A stretch of DNA of 64,000 nucleotides from Bradyrhizobium sp. CB1015 (GCF_025200925.1 NZ_CP104174.1:3534001-3598000), one strand, 5' to 3'; shown: positions 34,606 to 44,647, numbered from the stretch's first letter. Numbers and translations: made by a program. Notes: generated by a model from the letters alone, not told the origin.

Positions 34606-37571
34606 ACCACTCCGCGCCGGGAAACGCGGACAAGCATGGTGAGAGGCTGGCCGCACGCTTCGCGGAGGCTCCCCATGTTGCCGCTTCCGCAACCGACGAA
34701 CGCCGTTTCGAAAGCTGGCTGGCCGAGCTCGAGCCGGCACAAGCGGCCCGTCTCGCAACGCTCCTGGGCCATCCCTTCGCCCGCGACATCCTGACCGGGA
34801 TTGCGGAATTTTCGCCCTATCTGTTCGATCTGGTGCGCGCCGATGCCTTGCGCCTGATCCGGCTGCTCGAATGCGATCCGGATGCGCATCTGGCGGCGCT
34901 GATCGCGGAGGCGCGCAGCGCGGTGCTCGCGGCCTCGGACGAGGCCGAGGTGATGCGGCTGCTCCGCCGCATGAAGGCGGAAGCTGCGCTCCTGATCGCG
35001 CTGTGCGACATCGGCGGTGTCTGGCCGGTGATGCGGGTGACGGCGGCGCTCACCGATGTCGCGGTGTCCTCGGTGCAGGCGGCGCTGCAATATCTGCTGC
35101 GGCAGGAAGCCGCACGCGGCAAGCTCTCACCGCCCAATCCCGAGGCACCCGAAGAGGGCTGCGGGCTGATCGTGCTCGCGATGGGCAAGATGGGCGCGGG
35201 CGAGCTGAACTATTCCAGCGACATCGATCTCATCGTGTTCTTCGATCCCGATGCGACGACCCTCGCGCCCGATATCGAACCGCAGCCGTTCTTCGTTCGC
35301 GTGACGCAAGGCATGGCGCGCATCCTGCAGCAGCGCACCTATGACGGTTATGTCTTCCGCGTCGATTTGCGGCTGCGGCCCGACCCGTCCTCGACGCAGG
35401 TGGCGATCTCGCGGGATGCCGCGCTGAACTATTACGAGCGGGAAGGGCGCACCTGGGAGCGCGCCGCGATGATCAAGGCGCGGGCCTGTGCCGGCGACGC
35501 AAAAGCGGGCGAGGCGCTGCTCGCCGAGATCGCGCCGTTCGTCTGGCGCAAGCATCTCGACTTTGCCGCACTTGCCGACGTGCACGACATGAAGCGGCAG
35601 ATGCAGACCTATCGCGGCCAGAGCGAGATCGCGGTCGAGGGCCACAACGTCAAGGTCGGGCGCGGCGGCATTCGCGAGATCGAGTTCTTCGCGCAGACCC
35701 AGCAATTGATCGCCGGCGGCCGCCATCCGGAGTTGCGGGTGCGGCCGACGCTGAGGGCGCTCGGCGTGCTCGCCTCCAGCAACTGGATCACTGCGGCGGC
35801 GCGCGACGAGCTGACGACCGCCTACGAATTCCTGCGACGGGTCGAGCATCGCCTCCAGATGATCGCCGACGAGCAGACCCACACGCTGCCGGAGGACAAG
35901 CAGGCGGTCGAGCGCTTCGCATGGTTCTTCGGCTATCAGAATCGCGAGGCCTTTGCGCGCGATCTCCTGCACCAGCTCCAGACCGTCCAGGGTCACTACG
36001 AAAAACTGTTCGAGGGCGATGATCCCACCGGCACTGCCAAGCTGCCGGCGCTCGACTACGGTGCGGGCCCCGACGATCCGCGCCTGCTGCAGCACCTGGT
36101 GACGCTCGGCTTCAAGAAGCCGGCCGCGGTCGCGCAGACGGTGCGTGACTGGATCACCGGCGATTATCGCGTCTTCCGCGTTGAGGCGACGCGAAGCGCC
36201 TTCGTCGAGTTCGTGCCGGCCTTGATCGACGGCCTTGCCCATGCCGAAGAGCCGGATCGCGCCGTCGTTTCGTTCGACCATTTCCTCGGGGCTCTGCAGC
36301 GTGGCGGCCGGCTGATCACGCTGCTCGGTCAGAACCGCGATCTCGTCGCGCTGGTGGCGCTGGTGCTGGGAGCCGCGCCGCGGCTCGGCGACATGCTGGC
36401 GCGGCAGCCCCAGCTGATGGACGGCTTGATCGACCCGCGCTTCTTCGGGGCCATGCCCGATAGGCAGGAATTGTCGGGGCGGCTCGCGACCACCGTGCAG
36501 GACGCCGGTTCATACGAGGAGTTCCTCGATCGGTTGCGCCTGTTCGGGCAGGAGAGCCTGTTCCTGATCGGCACGCGCATCCTCTCGGGCACCGTCTCGG
36601 CGCAGCAGGCGAGCACGGCCTTTGCCGACGTCGCCGAAGGCATCGTGCATACCGTGCATGGCCTCGTGGCCGATCGCTTCGCCGCCCAGCACGGCCGCAT
36701 CAAGGGTCAGGAGACCGCGATCATCGCGATGGGCCGACTCGGCAGCCGCGAGATGACGGCCTCGTCCGATCTCGACCTGATCCTGCTCTACGATTTCGAC
36801 GGCGATAATCCCGACTCCGATGGGCCGAAATCGCTGCAGGGTCCGCATTATTTTGCGCGGCTGACGCAGCGCCTGATCAGCGCCTTCACGACCCGCACCA
36901 ATTACGGCGTGCTCTACGAGATCGACATGCGGCTGCGGCCCTCGGGACGCGCGGGTCCGGTGGCTTCGAGTCTCGTCTCGTTCGCGGATTACCAGGCCAA
37001 CGAGGCCTGGACCTGGGAGCATATGGCGCTGACGCGCGCCCGCGTGGTGTCGGCGTCCCCCGAATTCCGGGAACGGATCGAGCGCGTCATCCGCGATGTC
37101 CTGACTCGCCGCCGCGACCCCGCCATCACCGCCAACGACGTCGCCGACATGCGGCGCGCGATCGCGCAGGAGAAGGGCGAGGCCGATTGCTGGGATCTCA
37201 AGCATGCCGCCGGCGGCATGGTCGATATCGACTTCATCGCGCAATATCTGCAGCTCGTGCACGCGCACGACAAGCCGGAGATTCTCGACGTCAGCACCAT
37301 GCAGGTGCTGGAGAATGCCTGCAGGATCGGCGTGCTCGCGCAATCGGAAACGGAGATCCTGCGGGCCGCGGCGCGGCTCTATCACGACCTCACGCAGATC
37401 CTGCGCCTCTGCGTCAGTGAGCGCTTCAAGCCGGAAACCGCCGGCACCGACCTGCAGCGCGTCATGGCGCGCGCCGGCGATGCGCCGGATTTCTCCTCGC
37501 TCGAGGCGCGGGTGAAGGAGACGCAGAGCGAGGTGCGGCGCGTGTTCAGGGCGCTGCTGGAAGGGTCATAG
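34602..37571 (+). CDS. glnE: Bifunctional glutamine synthetase adenylyltransferase/deadenylylase
   Basis: The product has 989 residues, the normal length. Two nucleotidyltransferase halves are seen: the N-terminal adenylyl-removing domain with GELNYSSDIDLIVFFDPD (SDIDL at 206-210) and the C-terminal adenylylating domain with GSREMTASSDLDLILLYDFD at about 715-730. It sets glutamine synthetase activity in response to PII and glutamine. The ATG overlaps the kinase stop. Its 3' end overlaps the convergent fdsD by 26 bases. Confidence 0.95.
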   Translation: MNHSAPGNADKHGERLAARFAEAPHVAASATDERRFESWLAELEPAQAARLATLLGHPFARDILTGIAEFSPYLFDLVRADALRLIRLLECDPDAHLAALIAEARSAVLAASDEAEVMRLLRRMKAEAALLIALCDIGGVWPVMRVTAALTDVAVSSVQAALQYLLRQEAARGKLSPPNPEAPEEGCGLIVLAMGKMGAGELNYSSDIDLIVFFDPDATTLAPDIEPQPFFVRVTQGMARILQQRTYDGYVFRVDLRLRPDPSSTQVAISRDAALNYYEREGRTWERAAMIKARACAGDAKAGEALLAEIAPFVWRKHLDFAALADVHDMKRQMQTYRGQSEIAVEGHNVKVGRGGIREIEFFAQTQQLIAGGRHPELRVRPTLRALGVLASSNWITAAARDELTTAYEFLRRVEHRLQMIADEQTHTLPEDKQAVERFAWFFGYQNREAFARDLLHQLQTVQGHYEKLFEGDDPTGTAKLPALDYGAGPDDPRLLQHLVTLGFKKPAAVAQTVRDWITGDYRVFRVEATRSAFVEFVPALIDGLAHAEEPDRAVVSFDHFLGALQRGGRLITLLGQNRDLVALVALVLGAAPRLGDMLARQPQLMDGLIDPRFFGAMPDRQELSGRLATTVQDAGSYEEFLDRLRLFGQESLFLIGTRILSGTVSAQQASTAFADVAEGIVHTVHGLVADRFAAQHGRIKGQETAIIAMGRLGSREMTASSDLDLILLYDFDGDNPDSDGPKSLQGPHYFARLTQRLISAFTTRTNYGVLYEIDMRLRPSGRAGPVASSLVSFADYQANEAWTWEHMALTRARVVSASPEFRERIERVIRDVLTRRRDPAITANDVADMRRAIAQEKGEADCWDLKHAAGGMVDIDFIAQYLQLVHAHDKPEILDVSTMQVLENACRIGVLAQSETEILRAAARLYHDLTQILRLCVSERFKPETAGTDLQRVMARAGDAPDFSSLEARVKETQSEVRRVFRALLEGS

Positions 37572-37779
37572 CCTGCTTCAGCGCGGTGATGGCCTCGCGC
37601 ACGTTGGGCTCCAGGCCCGCCCCGCCGGCATCGAGATGGGCGAAGATCGCGCGCTTCATGCGGGGATCCCAGAACTTCTTGATGTGCTCGGCAATGCCAG
37701 GCACGGCCTTGTCATGGCCCTGGCTGCCAAAGAACTTGCCGATCTGGTTGGCCATGTAGATCAGGCGGTCAGGCGACAT
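37546..37779 (-). CDS. fdsD: NAD-dependent formate dehydrogenase delta subunit
   Basis: The product has 77 residues. It fits the FdsD family: start MSPDRLIYMANQIGKFFGSQ, central KKFWDPRMKRAIFAHLDAGG. FdsD is needed for assembly or activity of the soluble molybdenum formate dehydrogenase. The ATG at 37779 overlaps the end of fdhD by 11 bases and is preferred to a longer form. It is the last gene of the operon. Confidence 0.9.
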   Translation of the reverse strand: MSPDRLIYMANQIGKFFGSQGHDKAVPGIAEHIKKFWDPRMKRAIFAHLDAGGAGLEPNVREAITALKQAMTLPAAP

Positions 37780-38605
37780 CGGCAACCTCCGTGGCATGGC
37801 GCGCGACGATCCGGCCGCCATGCGAAAACACTTCGAACCCGTCCTGGCGGGCGATGGCGATCAGCGTGATGCCGGCGGCCTCCGCCGTGCGTACCGCGAG
37901 CGCGGTCGGCGCGGAGACGGCGACCATCACCGGCGCGCCGATCGCGGCCGTCTTCTGCACCATCTCCACCGAGACGCGGCTCGTCAGCAGCACCATGCCG
38001 TCGTGCGGCTCGGTACGGCTGCGCGCCAGGGCGCCAGCGAGCTTGTCGAGCGCGTTGTGGCGGCCGACATCCTCGCGCAGCGCGACGATATTGCCTCTGG
38101 GGGACCAGAACGCGGCGGCGTGAACAGCGCGGGTCTGCAGATTGATCGATTGCAGCGGCGCGATGGCCTGCATCGCCGCCATGACCTGCTCGGGCGTGAA
38201 GGTCTGCCCGTCCGGAACGATCGCCGCCGGCCGTACGGCTTCGGCAATAGATTCGACGCCGCAGATGCCGCAGCCGGTGGGACCTGCGATGTGGCGACGG
38301 CGCTGGTTGATGCGCGCGGCATCTTCCGATGCCAGCCACATGCGCAGCTCGATGCCGTCGTCGAGGCGGACCACGTCGAGCGACTTGATGTCGTCGACCG
38401 ACTTGACGATGCCTTCGCTCACGCTGAAGCCGATCGCAAAATCCTCCAGATTCTGCGGCGTCCCCATCATGACGGCATAGGTGCCGCCATTATAGGTCAG
38501 CCCCAGCGGCGTCTCCTCGGGGACGAGGCGCGTTCCTTCGGACGCCGCGCCGTTGCGCCAGATGTCGCGGTCGATGGCCTGGACTGCTACGTGCATGCGG
38601 GTCAC
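37769..38605 (-). CDS. fdhD: Sulfur carrier protein FdhD (FdsC)
   Basis: The product has 278 residues. The sulfur-carrying cysteines are C112 and C115 in TGCGICGVES; further conserved blocks are ETPLGLTYNG and SRVSVEMVQKTAAIG. It transfers sulfur from IscS to the Mo-bis-MGD cofactor of formate dehydrogenase, which is essential for activity. Its start overlaps the fdsA stop by 4 bases. Confidence 0.94.
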   Translation of the reverse strand: MTRMHVAVQAIDRDIWRNGAASEGTRLVPEETPLGLTYNGGTYAVMMGTPQNLEDFAIGFSVSEGIVKSVDDIKSLDVVRLDDGIELRMWLASEDAARINQRRRHIAGPTGCGICGVESIAEAVRPAAIVPDGQTFTPEQVMAAMQAIAPLQSINLQTRAVHAAAFWSPRGNIVALREDVGRHNALDKLAGALARSRTEPHDGMVLLTSRVSVEMVQKTAAIGAPVMVAVSAPTALAVRTAEAAGITLIAIARQDGFEVFSHGGRIVARHATEVADVA

Positions 38606-41475
38606 TCCGCGGCTTCGGCCGGCACGATGCGGCGGGACTGCCGCGCCTGCGCGTCATAGGCCTTTTGCCAGTCGGACGGGCCGTTCGAGGGCGAGACTTG
38701 CACCGCCGTGACCTTGTATTCGGGGCAGTTGGTCGCCCAGTCTGAATAATCGGTGGTGATGACGTTCGCCTGCGTGTCCGGATGGTGGAAGGTGGTGTAG
38801 ACGACGCCCGGCGCGACGCGGTCGGTGATCTCCGCGCGCAGCGTGGTCTCGCCGGCGCGGCTCGTCAGCCGCACCCAGTCGCCGTCGCGCACGCCGCGCT
38901 GTTCGGCATCATGCGGGTGGATTTCGAGGCGATCCTCGGCATGCCAGACCACGTTCTCGGTACGCCGCGTCTGCGCGCCGACATTGTACTGGCTGAGGAT
39001 GCGGCCCGTGGTGAGCAGCAGCGGGAACCGCGGGCCGGTGCGCTCGTCGGTCGCGACATATTCGGTGACGACGAACTTGCCCTTGCCGCGAACGAAGCCG
39101 TCGATATGCATCACCGGCGTGCCCTCCGGCGCCTTGTCGTTGCAGGGCCACTGCACCGAACCAAGCTCGTCGAGCTTGGCATAGGAGACGCCGGCGAAGG
39201 TCGGGGTCAGCGCCGCGATCTCGTCCATGATCTCGGAAGGGTGATTGTAGTTCATCTCGAAGCCCATGGCCTTGGCAAGGCCGATGGTGACTTCCCAGTC
39301 GGCGAGGCCGTTCTTCGGCGTCATCACCTTGCGGACGCGCTGAATGCGGCGCTCGGCGTTGGTGAAGGTGCCGTCCTTCTCGAGGAAGCTCGAGCCGGGC
39401 AGGAAGACGTGGGCGTAATTCGCGGTCTCGTTCAGGAAGAGGTCGTGGACGATGACGCATTCCATCGCCGACAGCGCCGCAACCACGTGGCTGGTGTTGG
39501 GGTCGGATTGCAGGATGTCCTCTCCCTGAACGTAGATCCCCATGAAGGTGCCTTCGACCGCGGCATCGAACATGTTGGGGATGCGAAGGCCCGGCTCGGG
39601 GTTGAGCTTGACGTTCCACAGCGCCTCGAACTGGTCGCGCACGGCGTCGCCGGAGATGTGACGGTAGCCAGGCAGCTCGTGCGGGAACGAGCCCATGTCA
39701 CAGGAGCCCTGGACGTTGTTCTGGCCGCGCAGCGGGTTCACGCCGACGCCGGGACGGCCGATATTGCCGGTCGCCATGGTGAGGTTGGCAATTGCGATCA
39801 CGGTGGTCGAGCCCTGGCTGTGCTCGGTGACGCCGAGGCCGTAATAGATCGCCCCGTTGCCGCCGGTGGCGTAGGTGCGGGCGGCTTCGCGCAGGTCTTT
39901 CGGATTGACGCCGGTGAGGATGGCGGTGGCTTCGGGGCTGTTCTTCGGCTGGGCGACGAAGGCGGCCCATTCCTCGAACTCGCTCCAGTCGCAGCGCTCG
40001 CGCACGAAGGCTTCGTTGACGAGCCCTTCCGTGACGATGACATGCGCCAGCGCGGTCATGACCGCGACGTTGGTGCCGGGCATCAGGGGCAGGTGCAGCG
40101 CCTTCACATGCGGTGATTCCACCATCTCGGTGCGCCGCGGATCGATCACGATCAGCTTTGCGCCCTGGCGCAGCCGCTTCTTCAGGCGCGAAGCGAACAC
40201 CGGATGGGCGGACGCCGGGTTGGCGCCGATGACGAGCACGACGTCGGTGTGCTCGACCGAGTCGAAATCCTGGGTGCCGGCGGAGGTGCCGAAGGTGGTG
40301 GCAAGGCCGTAGCCCGTCGGCGAATGACAGACGCGGGCGCAGGTATCGACATTGTTGTTGCCAAAGCCGGCGCGGATCAGCTTCTGCACCAGATAGGTCT
40401 CTTCATTGGTGCAGCGGGACGAGGTGATGCCGCCGATGGCATCGCGGCCGTATGTCTTCTGGATGCCGCGCATCCTGGCGGCGGCAAACGAGAACGCCTC
40501 GTCCCACGACACTTCGCGCCAGGGATCCTCGATTCTTTCGCGGATCATGGGTTTGAGGATGCGTTCCTTGTGGTTGGTGTAACCCCAGGCGAAGCGGCCC
40601 TTGACGCAGGAATGCCCGCGATTGGCCTTGCCGTCCTTGTAGGGCACCATGCGCACCACTTCCTCGCCGCGCATCTCCGCCTTGAAGGCACAGCCGACGC
40701 CGCAATAGGCGCAGGTGGTGACCACCGAATGCTCGGGCTGGCCGATCTCGATCACGAACTTCTCCGTCAGCGTCGCGGTCGGGCAGGCCTGCACGCAGGC
40801 GCCGCAGGAGACGCATTCGGAGCCCAGAAAACTCTCGCTCATGCCCGGCGAGACGCGGCTGTCGAAGCCGCGGCCGGAGATGGTCAGCGCGAAGGTGCCT
40901 TGCACCTCCTCGCAGGCGCGGACGCAGCGCGAGCAGACGATGCACTTGGAGGGATCATAGGTGAAGTACGGGTTGGACTCGTCCTTCGGCATCCAGTGGT
41001 CGTTGTCGCAGCCGTGGGACTTGGCGAAGACGTGGTTCTCGCCCTCATAGCCGTAGCGCACGTCGCGCAGGCCGACGGCGCCGGCCATGTCCTGCAATTC
41101 GCAATCGCCATTTGCGCCGCAGGTGAGGCAGTCGAGCGGATGGTCGGAGATATAGAGCTCCATCACGCCCTTGCGCAGCTGCTTCAGCCGCTCGGTCTGG
41201 GTGTGCACGATCAGGCCGTTCATGACAGGCGTGGTGCAGGAGGCCGGCGTGCCGGCGCGGCCCTCGATCTCGACGAGGCAGAGCCGGCAGGAGCCGAATG
41301 CGTCGACCATGTCGGTCGCGCAGAGCTTCGGGATCTGGTGACCCGCGTCCATCGCGGCGCGCATGATCGAGGTGCCCTCGGGCACGGTGACCTCTCTGCC
41401 GTCGATGGTCAGCGTCACCATCGTCGTGGATTTGGAGCGCGGCGTGCCGTAGTCGATTTCTTCGATCAGAGACAT
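38602..41475 (-). CDS. fdsA: NAD-dependent formate dehydrogenase alpha (molybdenum) subunit
   Basis: The product has 957 residues. An N-terminal NuoG-like part carries a 2Fe-2S site (C52, C63, C66, C80), a His/Cys 4Fe-4S site (about H112, C116, C119, C125) and two ferredoxin clusters (C178-C188 and C221-C231). The Mo domain has its 4Fe-4S cluster at C255, C258, C262, C290. The Mo ligand is Cys383 in ARVCHSPTGYG, a cysteine rather than selenocysteine. It oxidises formate to CO2 in the cytoplasm. Confidence 0.96.
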   Translation of the reverse strand: MSLIEEIDYGTPRSKSTTMVTLTIDGREVTVPEGTSIMRAAMDAGHQIPKLCATDMVDAFGSCRLCLVEIEGRAGTPASCTTPVMNGLIVHTQTERLKQLRKGVMELYISDHPLDCLTCGANGDCELQDMAGAVGLRDVRYGYEGENHVFAKSHGCDNDHWMPKDESNPYFTYDPSKCIVCSRCVRACEEVQGTFALTISGRGFDSRVSPGMSESFLGSECVSCGACVQACPTATLTEKFVIEIGQPEHSVVTTCAYCGVGCAFKAEMRGEEVVRMVPYKDGKANRGHSCVKGRFAWGYTNHKERILKPMIRERIEDPWREVSWDEAFSFAAARMRGIQKTYGRDAIGGITSSRCTNEETYLVQKLIRAGFGNNNVDTCARVCHSPTGYGLATTFGTSAGTQDFDSVEHTDVVLVIGANPASAHPVFASRLKKRLRQGAKLIVIDPRRTEMVESPHVKALHLPLMPGTNVAVMTALAHVIVTEGLVNEAFVRERCDWSEFEEWAAFVAQPKNSPEATAILTGVNPKDLREAARTYATGGNGAIYYGLGVTEHSQGSTTVIAIANLTMATGNIGRPGVGVNPLRGQNNVQGSCDMGSFPHELPGYRHISGDAVRDQFEALWNVKLNPEPGLRIPNMFDAAVEGTFMGIYVQGEDILQSDPNTSHVVAALSAMECVIVHDLFLNETANYAHVFLPGSSFLEKDGTFTNAERRIQRVRKVMTPKNGLADWEVTIGLAKAMGFEMNYNHPSEIMDEIAALTPTFAGVSYAKLDELGSVQWPCNDKAPEGTPVMHIDGFVRGKGKFVVTEYVATDERTGPRFPLLLTTGRILSQYNVGAQTRRTENVVWHAEDRLEIHPHDAEQRGVRDGDWVRLTSRAGETTLRAEITDRVAPGVVYTTFHHPDTQANVITTDYSDWATNCPEYKVTAVQVSPSNGPSDWQKAYDAQARQSRRIVPAEAAE

Positions 41476-41485
41476 TGTCGTTCTC

Positions 41486-43042
41486 CTATTCCGCGGCCTG
41501 AAGCGTGGTCGGGACGGCTGCGAAATCCTCCCGGAAGTGCTTCAACGCGCTGAGCACGGGATAGGGGGTGAAGCCGCCGAGTGCACAGAGCGAGCCGAAT
41601 TTCATGGTGTTGCAGAGGTCTTCGACCAGCGCGATGTTTTCATCGACGCGCTCGCCGTTGATGATCTTCTCGATGGTCTCGACGCCGCGGGTCGAGCCGA
41701 TCCGGCATGGCGTGCACTTGCCGCAGGATTCCACTGCGCAGAACTCCATGGCGAAGCGCGCCTGCCTGCGCATGTCGACGCTGTCGTCGAACACGACGAT
41801 GCCGCCGTGGCCGATCAGGCCGTCGCGTGCGGCGAAGGCCTCGTAGTCGAACGGCGTGTCGAACAGGGCACGGGGGAAATAGGCGCCGAGCGGACCGCCG
41901 ACCTGCACCGCGCGGACCGGGCGGCCGGTGAAGGTGCCGCCACCGATGTCATCGACGAGCTCGCCCAGCGTCACGCCGAAGGCGGTTTCGAACAAGCCTC
42001 CGTAGCGGATGTTGCCGGCGAGCTGGATCGGCATCGTGCCGCGCGAGCGGCCCATGCCGAAATCGGCATAGGCCTTGGCGCCTTCAGCGAGGATGAAGGG
42101 GATCGCGGCAAACGACAGCACGTTGTTGATGACGGTCGGCTTGCCGAACAGGCCGTGATGCGCCGGCAGCGGCGGCTTGGCACGCACGATGCCGCGACGG
42201 CCTTCGAGGCTCTCCAGCAGCGAGGTCTCCTCGCCGCAGACATAGGCGCCGGCGCCGACACGCACTTCGAGATCGAAGCTGGTAGTCGATCCCCCGATCC
42301 TGTCGCCGAGGTAACCGCCGCGCTTGGCAGCCTGGATCGCAGCATTCATCGCCTCGACCGCGTGCGGATATTCGCTGCGGATGTAGATGTAGCCCTTGGT
42401 CGCGCCGACGGTGATGCCGGCGATGGTCATGCCCTCGATCACCAGGAAGGGATCGCCTTCCATGATCATGCGGTCGGCAAAGGTGCCGCTGTCGCCTTCG
42501 TCGGCGTTGCAGACGATGAATTTGCGGTCGGCCTTCGCCTGCGCGACGGTCTTCCACTTGATCCCGGTCGGGAAGCCGGCGCCGCCGCGGCCGCGCAGGC
42601 CCGATGCGGTGACTTCGGTGAGGATCGCATCCGGGCCAATCGACAGAGCCCGCGCGAGGCCCTTGTAACCGCCATGGGCGCAATAGTCGTCGAGCGAGCG
42701 CGGATCGATCACGCCGCAGCGGGCGAAGGTGAGGCGGGTCTGGCGCTTCAGCCAGGGGATCTCGTCCGCCGCCCCTAACCGCAGGAGATGCGGCGTGTTG
42801 CTGGCGAGCGCGTCGAGCAGCGAGGGCACGTCGGCCTCGGTGACGGGGCCGAAGGCGATGCGTCCCTGCGGCGTTGCGACCTCGACCAGCGGCTCCAGCC
42901 AGTACATTCCGCGCGAGCCGGTCCTGACGATCTCGATGGCAACGCCACGCTTGGCGGCGGCCTGCTCCAGCGCCAGGGCGACCTCGTCGGCACCGACGGC
43001 GACCGCGCCGGCGTCACGTGAGACGTAGACACGCATGCTCAT
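41486..43042 (-). CDS. fdsB: NAD-dependent formate dehydrogenase beta (diaphorase) subunit
   Basis: The product has 518 residues and is NuoF-like. An N-terminal thioredoxin-like 2Fe-2S fold of about 110 residues appears degenerate. The FMN/NAD site is GRGGAGFPTGIKW (151-163) with GEETSLLESLEG. The 4Fe-4S ligands are C440, C443, C446 and C486. It passes electrons from fdsA to NAD. Its start overlaps the fdsG stop by 4 bases and 10 bases separate it from fdsA. Confidence 0.95.
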   Translation of the reverse strand: MSMRVYVSRDAGAVAVGADEVALALEQAAAKRGVAIEIVRTGSRGMYWLEPLVEVATPQGRIAFGPVTEADVPSLLDALASNTPHLLRLGAADEIPWLKRQTRLTFARCGVIDPRSLDDYCAHGGYKGLARALSIGPDAILTEVTASGLRGRGGAGFPTGIKWKTVAQAKADRKFIVCNADEGDSGTFADRMIMEGDPFLVIEGMTIAGITVGATKGYIYIRSEYPHAVEAMNAAIQAAKRGGYLGDRIGGSTTSFDLEVRVGAGAYVCGEETSLLESLEGRRGIVRAKPPLPAHHGLFGKPTVINNVLSFAAIPFILAEGAKAYADFGMGRSRGTMPIQLAGNIRYGGLFETAFGVTLGELVDDIGGGTFTGRPVRAVQVGGPLGAYFPRALFDTPFDYEAFAARDGLIGHGGIVVFDDSVDMRRQARFAMEFCAVESCGKCTPCRIGSTRGVETIEKIINGERVDENIALVEDLCNTMKFGSLCALGGFTPYPVLSALKHFREDFAAVPTTLQAAE

Positions 43043-43515
43043 CGCTGCGCCTCCGCAACCAGCGCATCGAGGCGCTTAGGGTCGAGCCGGCCGATCAGCC
43101 GGCCGTCGAGCATCGCGGATGGCGCGGTCGCGCACAGGCCGAGGCAGTAGATCGGCTCCAGCGTCACGCGATCGTCGGCCGTGGTGTTGCCGAGCGTGAC
43201 GCCAAGCTTCGCTTCCGCCCGCGCAGCCAGCGCATCGCCGCCGGCAGCCTGGCAGGCCTCGGCGCGGCACAGCTTCAGCACATGGCGTCCGGCGGGTTTG
43301 TGGCGGAAATCATGATAGAAGGTGAACACGCCATGGACTTCGGCTCGCGACAGGTTGAGCCCTTTCGCCACCATGGGGATCGCCGCCTCCGGCACGTAGC
43401 CGAACGCCTCTTGAAGCGCATGCAGGATGACCAGTGTCGCGCCCTCTCGGTTGGCATGTTCGGCGATGATCTCGGCGCCGCGCGCCTCATTCCAAGGCTC
43501 ATAAACCGCTGTCAT
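43039..43515 (-). CDS. fdsG: NAD-dependent formate dehydrogenase gamma subunit
   Basis: The product has 158 residues and is NuoE-like, with a thioredoxin-fold 2Fe-2S cluster bound by C83, C88, C124 and C128 (LCRAEACQAAGG and YCLGLCATAPS). It is the first gene of the operon. GAACGAAGA precedes the ATG. The 225-base gap to the divergent LysR gene holds the promoter. Confidence 0.95.
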   Translation of the reverse strand: MTAVYEPWNEARGAEIIAEHANREGATLVILHALQEAFGYVPEAAIPMVAKGLNLSRAEVHGVFTFYHDFRHKPAGRHVLKLCRAEACQAAGGDALAARAEAKLGVTLGNTTADDRVTLEPIYCLGLCATAPSAMLDGRLIGRLDPKRLDALVAEAQR

Positions 43516-43597
43516 TCTTCGTTCTCAACCAGAGCGTTTCCTTCGCCGCAAACTAGTTGGAATCATTCGCAGATCAATAAAGCTGTCCCGTGCTGCG

Positions 43598-43629
43598 ATT
43601 GCGGATTCCGATCGATTTGCAACCGCAAT
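43598..43629. promoter_or_regulatory. Inverted repeat in the fdsG-LysR divergent promoter
   Basis: ATTGCGG (43598-43604) and CCGCAAT (43623-43629) form a 7-bp dyad with an 18-base gap midway between fdsG and the divergent LysR-type gene. LysR regulators often bind such interrupted dyads, so this is a candidate binding site for the adjacent regulator. Confidence 0.4.
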
Positions 43630-43740
43630 TGCTCGATACGGATTGGCAATGAAGGTCGGATCGGGAGCCGGTTTTTACGTGTTGGTGCAGGCCCGGCGTG
43701 CTAACTTACATGCCACGATGAAATCTGAGGGGACGACCGG

Positions 43741-44634
43741 TTGATCGACAAGCTCGAACTATTGCTGGCGCTGGCGAAGGAGCGGCATTTCGGCCGCGCG
43801 GCCGAAGCCTGCGGCGTGACGCAACCGACGATGTCGACCGGGCTCAAGCAGCTCGAGGAAATTCTCGGCGTGATGCTGGTCCAGCGCGGCTCGCGCTTTC
43901 AGGGATTTACCCCTGAAGGCGAGCGGGCGCTCGACTGGGCGCGGCGGATCGTCGGCGATGCCCGCGCCATGCGCGACGAGATCAACGGGCTGAAGCATCA
44001 GCTCTCCGGCGAGATCCGCATCGCGGCGATTCCGACCGTGCTCGGCATGGTCGCCGCGCTGACGACGCCGTTCCGCGCCAAGCATCCCGAGGTGCGCTTC
44101 CGCATCCAGTCCACCACCTCGTCCGAGGTGCTCGGGCTGCTCGAAAATCTCGAGGTCGATGCGGGGCTGACCTATATCGAGAACGAGCCGATCGGCAAGG
44201 TGCGCACCATCCCGCTCTACAACGAGAGCTATCGCCTCTTGACCGCGCCGGACGCGATGTTCGGCGACCGCGAGACGGTGACCTGGACCGAGGTCGGGCA
44301 GGTGCCGCTGTGCCTCTTGACGCCCGACATGCAGAACCGCCGCATCATCGACCGCGCACTGCGATCGGTCGGCGCGGAGGCGACACCGACGCTGACGTCG
44401 AACTCGCTGCTGGTGCTGTTCACCCACGTCAAGACCGGGCGCTGGGCCAGCGTGATGCCGGCCAAGCTCGCCGAGACGCTCGGCCTGTCCGACACCGTGC
44501 GATCGATTCCGATCGTCGACCCCGAGGTCAATTACAGCATCGGCATGGTGATCCCGCAGCGCGATCCCATGACGCCGCTGATCGCAGCGCTGGTCAACGT
44601 CGCGCGCGAAGTCGCGCCGACGCTGCAATTGTAG
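43741..44634 (+). CDS. LysR-family regulator, probable activator of the formate dehydrogenase operon
   Basis: The product has 297 residues. The N-terminal winged helix (LLLALAKERHFGRAAEACGV, then TQPTMSTGLKQLEEILG) is followed by a periplasmic-binding-protein-like effector domain. The start is TTG, preceded by GAGGGG; the nearest ATG is out of frame. Divergence from fdsGBACD suggests it corresponds to the FdsR-type regulator that responds to formate; the function is inferred from position. Confidence 0.87.
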   Translation: MIDKLELLLALAKERHFGRAAEACGVTQPTMSTGLKQLEEILGVMLVQRGSRFQGFTPEGERALDWARRIVGDARAMRDEINGLKHQLSGEIRIAAIPTVLGMVAALTTPFRAKHPEVRFRIQSTTSSEVLGLLENLEVDAGLTYIENEPIGKVRTIPLYNESYRLLTAPDAMFGDRETVTWTEVGQVPLCLLTPDMQNRRIIDRALRSVGAEATPTLTSNSLLVLFTHVKTGRWASVMPAKLAETLGLSDTVRSIPIVDPEVNYSIGMVIPQRDPMTPLIAALVNVAREVAPTLQL

Positions 44635-44647
44635 ACCGAGCAAGCGC

